Source of the DNA: DASSFZ01 sp036514635
GTDB taxonomy: Bacteria > Chloroflexota > Anaerolineae > Fen-1058
Length of the DNA: 22,338 nt
Direction of reading: 5' to 3'
NCBI GenBank assembly: GCA_036514635.1
Contig: DATBWU010000400.1
Coordinates: 1 to 22,338 of the forward strand
The stretch's first letter is position 1; every line of letters begins with the position of its first letter. This document shows, piece after piece, positions 8,237 to 15,017 of the stretch. The notes beneath the pieces were generated by a model. That model saw nothing but the letters and a program-made list of their open reading frames with translations, searched no databases and had not been told where the DNA came from. The position numbers were made by a program, and so were the translations under genes.

Positions 8237-10678
8237 ATGACCTTTCTTCGTCGCCTCGCCACGATCAAAACCGTCCTCGTCGCCTTCATCCTGCTCGGCG
8301 CAACTTACAGCATCGTCACGCCTATCTTTGAAGCGTCCGACGAGTTGTGGCATTACCCATTGGTGCAGTGGTTGTCGAAAGGCAACCCGCTGCCCATCCA
8401 GGACGCGAAGAACGTCGGGCCGTGGAAGCAGGAAGCCAGCCAGCCGCCGCTGTATTACTACCTGACGGGCTGGGCCACCTTCTGGATCGACACGAGCGAC
8501 GTGAACGACGTGCTGCGCCCGAACCCGCACGTCGATAACGGCGTGATCACGCCCGATGGCAACATCAACCTCGTCATTCACGATCCGGCGCGCGAGGCGT
8601 TCCCCTGGCGCGGAACCGTGCTCGCCGTTCACATCGTTCGCCTGCTGTCGGTGCTGATGGGCGCGGCGACGGTGTGGCTGACGTATCGCATCGCGCTCGA
8701 GCTTTTTCCGAAACACGAGTGGCTCGCCTTGAGCGCAGCGGCGGTGAATGCCTTCACGCCGATGTTCGTGTTCATCAGCGGCGCGGTCAACAACGACAAC
8801 CTGGCGATGATGTTGTGCTCGCTGGCGCTGTTGTTGATCGCCAAGCGACTGCGCGAGTCGGTGCTTTCAATGGACGAAGGACGAAGGACCAAAGACCAAG
8901 GGCGCATTCGCCCTTCGTCGTTCGTCCTTCGTCGATATTGGGGTTATCGAATGGGCCGCTGGCTGCCATTGGGGATTGTCCTCGGCCTGGCCGCGCTGAC
9001 GAAGACGAGCGCGCTGGGATTACTTCTCATCACGGCGCTGGCCGTGTCGATCGTCGCCTGGAAGCGACGGTCGTGGGCGGAGTTCTTCGCCGGTGCGCTG
9101 GCGACGGTAATCCCGGTGCTGCTGATTGCCGGGTGGTGGTACGTCCGCAACATTCAGTTGTACGGCGACGTGACCGGCCTCAGCGCTTTCATCGAGGTGC
9201 TGGGCCAGCGCGCCGCGCCGGCCTCGCTCGGGCAGTTGTGGGGCGAGCGCTGGGGCTTCATGCTGTCGTATTGGGGGTTGTTCGGCGGCGTCAACGTCCC
9301 GCTCGACGAGTGGGTGTATCACATCCTCAACGCGCTGGCGTGGCTTGCTCTCATCGGCCTGGTCGTGTATCTGCTTCGTATCACCGTGCGCTGGTTCCGT
9401 GAGGCCTCCCCCGTGAACGGGGGGGGGATGGGGGGGGTCTTGCGCGACTACATTCAAGGCCGCGCGCCGCTGTTCAGCGTGGGCCTGTTTGGCGTGATCG
9501 TCGTCGCGGCGCTGACGCAGTGGGCGACCGTAACGTGGTCGTCGCAGGGCCGATTGGTCTTCAGCGCGATCTCGACGTGGTCGATCTTCTTCGTCCTGGG
9601 CCTGACCGGATGGTGGATGATTGATTCACCACCAAGACACCACCCCCTGAAGGGGGCAGGCGACACCAAGCTCTCTGTTCTTCGTGCCTTAGTGTCTTGG
9701 TGGTTAACACACGACCGCAGTGGAAAATGGATCGCAGCTATAGTCTGTACCTTCCTACTAGGGGTAGCCGCCGTCGCGCCGTTCACGACGATCGCGCCGG
9801 CCTACGCGCGACCTGATCCGGTTGCTGCGCCTGCGTCGGTCGATGTGCCGCTCGATGTCACGTTTGGCGATCGCATTCGGCTGATCGGGGCGGACGTGAG
9901 CGCGTCGTCGATCGAGCCGGGCCAATCGATCGAAATCATGCTGTACTGGCAGGCCATCGCGCCGATCGAGAAAGACTACAGCACGTTCGTTCACCTGCTG
10001 GACGAGTTCGAAATTCCGGTGGCGCAGCGCAACATGTTCCCCGGTCAAGGATTGTGGCCGATGTCGCAGATGAAAGCCGGCGACGTGATCGCGTCGCGCT
10101 ACGTGTTGAACATTCCCAAGACGACCTATGCACCGGGTCAATTGACCTGGGAAGTAGGGGTGTACGACGAGCTCGCGCCGCCGGACAAACCGCGCCTGCC
10201 CGCCTCGACCGGAGGCGACAACGTGCGCTTCGGGGCGGTTGCGCTCACGCGGCCCGTGGGCGATGTGCCCAATCCCGTGTTGTACAATCTGGGCGGCCAG
10301 ATCGAGTTGATCGGCTACGACATGGATCGACGCGCGGCTGCGCCGGGCGAGACGATCCGCTTGACACTGTACTGGCGCGCGCGCTCGGCCATGTCGATCG
10401 ATTACACGATCTTCACACACGTCCTTCAGCCGCCGGAGACGATCTGGGCGCAGAAGGACAAGCCACTGTCGCCGCCGACGACGATGTGGAGCGTGGGGCA
10501 GGTGGTCAGCGACACCTACGATTTGACTGTGAAGCCGGAGACGCCGCCCGGCGTGTACAAGGTCGAGATCGGCGTGTACGATGCGTCGTCGCCCACGTTC
10601 GATCGGCTGCGGATCATCACCGACGACGGGCGCCTCACCGAGAACTACATTCTGCTGAACGACGTGCGCGTCCGCTAA
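8237..10678 (+). CDS. GT-C-type membrane glycosyltransferase (DUF2142/GT39-like) with three in-frame palindromic inserts and two C-terminal modules
   Basis: This 813-residue integral membrane protein has a first span at about 11-28, followed by the acidic pair in TPIFEASDELWHY (D35-E36), the position of the catalytic aspartate in GT-C enzymes. QEASQPPLYYYL follows in the first outer loop. Such enzymes transfer sugars from polyprenyl-phosphate donors on the outer side of the membrane. Two beta-rich modules follow the last span (about 534-655 and 677-801; YWQA/STFVHLLD and YWRA/TIFTHVL). The membrane domain holds three hydrophilic stretches encoded by palindromic DNA: residues ~212-232, ~391-400 and ~464-490. 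All sit between hydrophobic spans and keep the frame. ATG 8237 has no clear ribosome site. The next gene starts seven bases after the stop. Donor and acceptor are unknown; DUF2142 versus GT39 assignment is tentative. Confidence 0.82.
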   Translation: MTFLRRLATIKTVLVAFILLGATYSIVTPIFEASDELWHYPLVQWLSKGNPLPIQDAKNVGPWKQEASQPPLYYYLTGWATFWIDTSDVNDVLRPNPHVDNGVITPDGNINLVIHDPAREAFPWRGTVLAVHIVRLLSVLMGAATVWLTYRIALELFPKHEWLALSAAAVNAFTPMFVFISGAVNNDNLAMMLCSLALLLIAKRLRESVLSMDEGRRTKDQGRIRPSSFVLRRYWGYRMGRWLPLGIVLGLAALTKTSALGLLLITALAVSIVAWKRRSWAEFFAGALATVIPVLLIAGWWYVRNIQLYGDVTGLSAFIEVLGQRAAPASLGQLWGERWGFMLSYWGLFGGVNVPLDEWVYHILNALAWLALIGLVVYLLRITVRWFREASPVNGGGMGGVLRDYIQGRAPLFSVGLFGVIVVAALTQWATVTWSSQGRLVFSAISTWSIFFVLGLTGWWMIDSPPRHHPLKGAGDTKLSVLRALVSWWLTHDRSGKWIAAIVCTFLLGVAAVAPFTTIAPAYARPDPVAAPASVDVPLDVTFGDRIRLIGADVSASSIEPGQSIEIMLYWQAIAPIEKDYSTFVHLLDEFEIPVAQRNMFPGQGLWPMSQMKAGDVIASRYVLNIPKTTYAPGQLTWEVGVYDELAPPDKPRLPASTGGDNVRFGAVALTRPVGDVPNPVLYNLGGQIELIGYDMDRRAAAPGETIRLTLYWRARSAMSIDYTIFTHVLQPPETIWAQKDKPLSPPTTMWSVGQVVSDTYDLTVKPETPPGVYKVEIGVYDASSPTFDRLRIITDDGRLTENYILLNDVRVR
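8872..8933. repeat. In-frame palindromic repeat made of GGACGAA heptamers
   Basis: The left arm is four degenerate heptamers (GGACGAA, GGACGAA, GGACCAA, AGACCAA). Then comes the tight hairpin GGGCG-CATT-CGCCC (8900-8913), then the right arm TTCGTCGTTCGTCCTTCGTC. The outermost 13 bp (8873-8885 against 8921-8933) pair perfectly. The element lies inside the GT-C coding region and is read as a charged peptide (DEGRRTKDQGR...) between two membrane spans. No other copy of this heptamer form was found in the window. Confidence 0.75.
9408..9437. repeat. CCCCCG-TGAA-CGGGGG palindrome followed by G9 and G8 tracts, inside CDS
   Basis: A perfect 6-bp stem with TGAA loop (9408-9423) merges into nine consecutive G (9419-9427), AT, and eight consecutive G (9430-9437). 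It encodes SPVNGGGMGG in a loop between spans of the GT-C protein. Runs of this length are prone to slipped-strand errors during replication, and a one-base change would shift the frame at about residue 395. They are also prone to sequencing or assembly error. Confidence 0.7.
9628..9704. repeat. In-frame CACCAAG-type palindromic element (copy 1)
   Basis: Perfect 13-bp terminal arms ACCACCAAGACAC (9628-9640) and GTGTCTTGGTGGT (9692-9704) enclose CCCCC-TGAA-GGGGG (9643-9656) and GGCGACACCAAG. The core CCCCCTGAAGGGGGCA-GCGACACCAAG recurs at 21226-21252 with one difference, which defines a repeat family. Here it lies inside the GT-C gene and encodes a hydrophilic, proline-, histidine- and basic-rich loop (about residues 464-490). 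Confidence 0.8.
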
Positions 10679-10684
10679 CTTGGA

Positions 10685-12931
10685 ATGATGAATCGCGTAC
10701 CACGTCTTACGTTTCAGGCAATACACAGCCCACGTCTACACGATGTTGCGGCAGCCCTCACCATTCTTGGCGTCTGGCTGTTGTTCTACTGGCGGCTGTT
10801 CACGCCCGTCGAAGTCGACCGCGTCCAATTCCCTACAGGCGATTTCACGCAACAGTTCTTTGTCTTCCGCAGTTTCGCGTTTGACGAGCTGCGCCAGGGT
10901 CGCCTGCCGCTGTGGATGCCGTGTATCGACAGCGGCTATCCCTATCAGGCCGATCCGCAGTCGGCGCTGTTCTATCCGTCCGGCCTGCTGAACTTACTGT
11001 TGCACATAGCAGCGGGCGTCGATCAGTTTCCTCTCGGCGCGCTTCAACTGGAGTCCACCTTGCACGTGTTGCTGGCCGCGCTGTTGATGTACGTCTTCCT
11101 GCGCGGCGAAGTGCAGCATCGCGCGGCGGCGCTGATCGGCGCGCTCGTCTTCGGCTTTGGCGGATACCTGACCGGTTATCCCGTGTTGCAGACGGCAATC
11201 GTCGAGGCGGCGGCCTGGCTACCGCTGGCGCTGTGGGGCGCGCGCCGATTAGCTGCGCGCGGAGATGGCCGGTCCATCGCGTTCACCGCCGCGCCGCTCG
11301 CGTTGAGTATCCTGGCCGGGCATCCACAGACATATACCTACATTCTCTACCTGGTCTCGTTATATTTCATCTATCGCGCGCGGCGAGCACACATGTCGTG
11401 GCGCGGCATCGCCGTTCGATGTGTGGTTGTGGCCGGGCTGACGATCCTGCTCAGTGCCGTGCAGTTGTTGCCCTCTTTTGAATATGCCCGCCAATCCACG
11501 CGTACCGATCTGCCCTACATCGAATCGGGAACCGGCTTCCCGCTGGCCGATGTGATTCAATTCATCGTCGCGGGCGTGGTCAGCCACTTCAGCCCGTTGT
11601 ACATCGGGCTGTTGCCGCTGGCGTTGGTCGGCATTGCCATTGGCGCGGCGCGCCAGCGCGACAAGGTCTTCTGGTTGCTGCTGGGCGTAGCCGGGTTGCT
11701 CCTGTCGTTCGGCGGCCACCTGGCTGTGTTCGATCCGGCGTACGGGCTGATGCCCGGCTACCGGCTGTTCCGCGATCAGGAACGTCACGCATTGATCGTC
11801 GCGCTGGCGATGAGCGTGCTGGCGGCTTACGGCGCGGATGCAACGCTGCGCAGCCTTTCACGTCGATCGCGTGCCTGGTTGCGTGGCGAGATGCGCTGGC
11901 TCGGCATTATTCTGGTGCTGCTCATCGCTGCGCTGGCGGTGACGGTGTATCTCTCATGGCAGACCGATCCGGCGGCTCGGGGTGTGCCGGATCGCATTGC
12001 GCTATCGGTGATGGCACTGAGCGCGACGCTCGGCGCGCTGGCATTGCGATCGGTTCGGCCCGCGCGGCGCTGGCTGCCTATCGCGATGGTTGTGATCGTC
12101 GGATTCGATCTGGCGACGGCTAATCGTGCCGTCAACTGGGCCGCCCCTTTCGATCCGTTCCCGGCGCAGCCGGCCATTCAGGCGATCCGCAACGATGCGG
12201 ACGCATCGCTCTTCCGCATTCACGACGAGCGCCGCCTGCCCGGGCATTCGCTGTGCATGGCCGGTCTGGATGAGATCGGCGGGATTACGCCGATTCACCT
12301 GGCCAATTACGACCGCGTGCTGAAGGCCGTGCCCCGCGAGATTCGCTGGTCAATGCTTAACGTGCGTTACATCGTCACCTGGCGCGGTGCGCTGGAGGAT
12401 GTTCAGGGTCGCCCCGTCGATGCGACCTTGCTGTGGCAGGGCGGTGAAGGCCAGGATGTGATCTACGTGTACCGACTGAACTGGCATCCGCCGCGCGCCT
12501 GGCTGGTGCACGAGATCGAGACGCGCGCCGATCGAGAGGCGATCTTCGCCGCGCTGGCCGAGCCGGACTTCAATCCGTATCGAGTCGCCTACACCCAATT
12601 GTCTGTCCCGGCTGTGACGAACGCAGCCTTCGAGCCGGTTACCGTGCTGGACGTGAAACCGAGTGCGCTGACGCTCTCAGTCAACGCGGTCACGCCGGGG
12701 CTGTTAGTCGTGAGCGAAGTGAACTACCCCGGCTGGATCGCCACCGTCAACGGCATCGAAGCGCCGATCATCGAGGTCGATGGCGTGCTGCGCGGCGTGG
12801 CGCTGCCTGCCGGTTCGGCGCGCATCGAATTCGTGTACCGCCCGATGTCGCTAATCGTCGGCGGGATGTTGTCCGCGATCGGCCTGGCTCTCTGGCTGGT
12901 GTTGACACTCTCGCGGCGTCAAGGAGATTGA
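10685..12931 (+). CDS. YfhO-like GT-C membrane protein
   Basis: This 748-residue integral membrane protein opens with a span (about 22-38), followed by FPTGDFTQQFFVF with D53 in the GT-C catalytic-aspartate position. Next is RQGRLPLWMPCIDSGYPYQADPQSALFYP, the signature loop of YfhO proteins. About twelve spans follow. The soluble C-terminal part ends in the family-typical NYPGWIATVNG...PAGSARIEFVYRP segment (about 680-722) and a last hydrophobic helix. Characterised YfhO relatives in Firmicutes glycosylate cell-wall polymers; the role here is inferred only. Unlike its neighbours it lacks the extra beta-sandwich modules. It starts seven bases after the preceding stop, at ATG 10685 or the adjacent ATG 10688. 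Its 3' end overlaps the convergent gene by 13 bases. Confidence 0.85.
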   Translation: MMNRVPRLTFQAIHSPRLHDVAAALTILGVWLLFYWRLFTPVEVDRVQFPTGDFTQQFFVFRSFAFDELRQGRLPLWMPCIDSGYPYQADPQSALFYPSGLLNLLLHIAAGVDQFPLGALQLESTLHVLLAALLMYVFLRGEVQHRAAALIGALVFGFGGYLTGYPVLQTAIVEAAAWLPLALWGARRLAARGDGRSIAFTAAPLALSILAGHPQTYTYILYLVSLYFIYRARRAHMSWRGIAVRCVVVAGLTILLSAVQLLPSFEYARQSTRTDLPYIESGTGFPLADVIQFIVAGVVSHFSPLYIGLLPLALVGIAIGAARQRDKVFWLLLGVAGLLLSFGGHLAVFDPAYGLMPGYRLFRDQERHALIVALAMSVLAAYGADATLRSLSRRSRAWLRGEMRWLGIILVLLIAALAVTVYLSWQTDPAARGVPDRIALSVMALSATLGALALRSVRPARRWLPIAMVVIVGFDLATANRAVNWAAPFDPFPAQPAIQAIRNDADASLFRIHDERRLPGHSLCMAGLDEIGGITPIHLANYDRVLKAVPREIRWSMLNVRYIVTWRGALEDVQGRPVDATLLWQGGEGQDVIYVYRLNWHPPRAWLVHEIETRADREAIFAALAEPDFNPYRVAYTQLSVPAVTNAAFEPVTVLDVKPSALTLSVNAVTPGLLVVSEVNYPGWIATVNGIEAPIIEVDGVLRGVALPAGSARIEFVYRPMSLIVGGMLSAIGLALWLVLTLSRRQGD

Positions 12932-14811
12932 ATCTCGATCGTGAAGGGCAGGATCACGCGGGCGTTGGCGGCGTCCGCGTGTGTGCCGGACACCGGCAGG
13001 CGCGTTCCGTCGAGGCCGTACATTCCGGTCACCAGCGTATAGCGACCGGGCGGCGTATCGGGCGGGATGGAGAGCACGCGCGTATCGACGATCGTTGCGC
13101 CGGGTTGCCACCAACTGGTCGGGTAAGCCCCATCGCGCGGCCAGCCATCGCGCTGGGTGTGCATGTGCCCGGCCCCGTCTAGCAGATGCAGAAAGACCGA
13201 ATATTCGGTCTGAGGACGCTGATCGGCTTGCCAATAGAGTGTCACGCGGATCGTTTCGTCGGGGTGCGCCGTGAGGCGATCCGTCACATTGCCGTCGACT
13301 TGCCGCATTGCCGCGCCGATCAGATGGATGCTCCCGTCCAACGTGGCGTCGAGGGTAGTGCGCTCTGCGGTGTAGAGCACGGGTGTATGATACAGCACCA
13401 AAGGCACACGTCCCACGCTCAGTTCGGCAGCCCGCTCGGCCAGCGCGTCGAGTATCTGTTCGGCCAAACGATGTTCGTCCCAGGACGGCGACCACTGCGG
13501 GATCAACCAGATGCGCGGATGGCTTGCCGCGATCTCTTGTGCGTGTTGGGTTGTCGCGTCTCGATCCGGCGGGGACTGCGGTGGCAGCAGAAAGATCGGC
13601 CAGCGGCCTTGCACGTAGTATTCTGGAGCCGGGTCGGGGTAGGTGTAGACGATCGCGTCGGTCGGGCGCGCGTGCTCGCGAAAGAAGTCGAACACGGCGT
13701 TCCAATCGGGCGCTTTGGCGAAGCGAGGGTCGAATCGATCATTGATTGTGGCAATCGACATGCCTGCCAGCATGAACGCGGCCAATCCCGCTCGTCCCCA
13801 GCGGAAGCGGATCACAGCTAAGCCGCGCCCGAGCAGGGTCAAGTAGGGTGGGATGATGAAGACCAGATAGCGTTCGTCGAACATCGGCCGTGACAGCGAC
13901 AGGATGGCGACGCATCCGATCGGCATCAGGATCAGAGCCAGCGCGGACAGTCGCTCGTCGCGATCGGATTGTTGAGCGGTATTGAAGAACCCGATCGCAA
14001 GCGCCAACGCGAATCCCGGGATGGGCAAGATGAGCTCCGGTGTGGTGATCGTCAGGCCGACACTGTAGGCGCGGAAGAGACGGACGAGCATCTCGGCGAG
14101 CGTCGCGGGCTGCGCCCAAGTGCTGGTGTGAGAGGTCAGCACGGGCCATGCGAAAGCGATCCAGGGTAGGTACGCCAATCCGATGAGGCTCTGCACGCTC
14201 AACCATTTGAGCCACCAGCGTTTGCCATTTCGCCGCAGGCCGAGGCCCAGCGCGATCAGATTGTGCGCGATCACCATGAGCAGCGCGACGTAGTGCACGC
14301 CGAGGCTCAACAGGGTCAGTGTCACGTATCCGAACCAGCGACGTTTGCTTTGCCGGCCTTGCCACAAGGCCACGGCACATGCCGTTGAGGCGAGTGCAAG
14401 CGCCAGGAGTGGCGCGTACAGCCTGTCTTGCGCGTACCACAGGACGATCGGCTGAAAGGCGGCGAGTAGTGCGGCCCATCGTCCCGCTGTGGATCCAAAC
14501 CACATCCGACCAAGCTGATAGGTGAGAGGGACAGTCAGTACGGCGCTGAGGGCTGAGAGGAAACGCAAAGCGAATACGCTGTTCCCGGCGGCAAAGACCC
14601 ACGCGGTGAGCGCCAGATGATAGACCGGTGGATAGGGCTGGCTGGTACCCAGATCGCCGAGCCACGCCGGTACAGGTTGGGTGATGAAGACCGCGTCGAA
14701 CGCCTCATCGCCGCGCAGGCTGTGACGGTCTAGCCCATAGATGGATAGCGCGAACGCGATGAGCGTCAGGATCAGTATCGGTAGCGCCAGTCGCCACTTC
14801 GGGTTTTGCAT
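12919..14811 (-). CDS. GT39-like (PMT/ArnT-type) membrane glycosyltransferase with one C-terminal module
   Basis: This 630-residue integral membrane protein is the only minus-strand gene in the window. After the first span (about 8-24) comes HSLRGDEAFDAVF with D35-E36, the GT39 catalytic position, then QPYPPVYHLAL and a WYAQDRLYAPL segment typical of the family. About eleven spans precede a soluble region. From about residue 487 to the end there is one copy of the shared beta-sandwich module (SIHLIG, LYWQA, SVFLHLLD, PTSWW, PPGRYTL). The start at ATG 14811 puts the first span at the usual distance; an open frame continues 54 codons upstream to 14973 but is arginine-rich and lacks homology. 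It is transcribed divergently from the next GT39 gene and convergently with the YfhO-like gene. Confidence 0.87.
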   Translation of the reverse strand: MQNPKWRLALPILILTLIAFALSIYGLDRHSLRGDEAFDAVFITQPVPAWLGDLGTSQPYPPVYHLALTAWVFAAGNSVFALRFLSALSAVLTVPLTYQLGRMWFGSTAGRWAALLAAFQPIVLWYAQDRLYAPLLALALASTACAVALWQGRQSKRRWFGYVTLTLLSLGVHYVALLMVIAHNLIALGLGLRRNGKRWWLKWLSVQSLIGLAYLPWIAFAWPVLTSHTSTWAQPATLAEMLVRLFRAYSVGLTITTPELILPIPGFALALAIGFFNTAQQSDRDERLSALALILMPIGCVAILSLSRPMFDERYLVFIIPPYLTLLGRGLAVIRFRWGRAGLAAFMLAGMSIATINDRFDPRFAKAPDWNAVFDFFREHARPTDAIVYTYPDPAPEYYVQGRWPIFLLPPQSPPDRDATTQHAQEIAASHPRIWLIPQWSPSWDEHRLAEQILDALAERAAELSVGRVPLVLYHTPVLYTAERTTLDATLDGSIHLIGAAMRQVDGNVTDRLTAHPDETIRVTLYWQADQRPQTEYSVFLHLLDGAGHMHTQRDGWPRDGAYPTSWWQPGATIVDTRVLSIPPDTPPGRYTLVTGMYGLDGTRLPVSGTHADAANARVILPFTIEIQSP

Positions 14812-14849
14812 CGTTGAGCAGGGCCTGTAACAGCGTGTCAACACGAATG

Positions 14850-14858
14850 AGTGTACCA
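14850..14858 (-). promoter_or_regulatory. Extended -10 promoter of the minus-strand GT39 gene
   Basis: Read on the minus strand this is TGGTACACT, a TG-n-TATAAT-type extended -10, preceded by TG to give TGTGGTA. The same TGTGGTA string begins the promoter at 19811. Predicted transcription start is about 30 bases before ATG 14811. No -35 box is evident, as is common for extended -10 promoters. It supports the 14811 start over the longer frame. Confidence 0.5.
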
Positions 14859-14962
14859 CATTCGAACGGGGTCTTCTTCGCCGGCCTGGCAGCAATCGAG
14901 CGAGACGCGGGGTCTGCGCGAGGCGGCTCAATGGTTGAAGCACGCCGGCGGATATCGCCGTG

Positions 14963-14991
14963 TTGACGGGCATGTACGATCCGGTGACGAT
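14963..14991 (+). promoter_or_regulatory. Weak candidate promoter of the plus-strand GT39 gene
   Basis: TTGACG (14963-14968) is a near-perfect -35 box; the best -10 at 17 bases is GACGAT (14986-14991), a poor match. It would give a very short leader before ATG 15018. The divergent space 14812-15017 holds nothing else recognisable apart from the opposing promoter. Confidence 0.25.
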
Positions 14992-15017
14992 ACGGCGACT
15001 GCCTGTGGTCGCGGGTA

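Noticed and set aside
9628..9704. Frameshift or gene break in the GT-C gene at the repeats
   Set aside because: The frame stays open across all three inserts and hydrophobic spans resume after each one.
9758..10726. 322-codon minus-strand frame
   Set aside because: Antisense to the two beta-sandwich modules of the GT-C gene, rich in arginine and histidine, with no recognisable domain.
14812..14973. 54-residue N-terminal extension of the minus-strand GT39 protein
   Set aside because: Arginine-rich with no homology; it would place the first membrane span too far in and would put the extended -10 promoter inside the gene.
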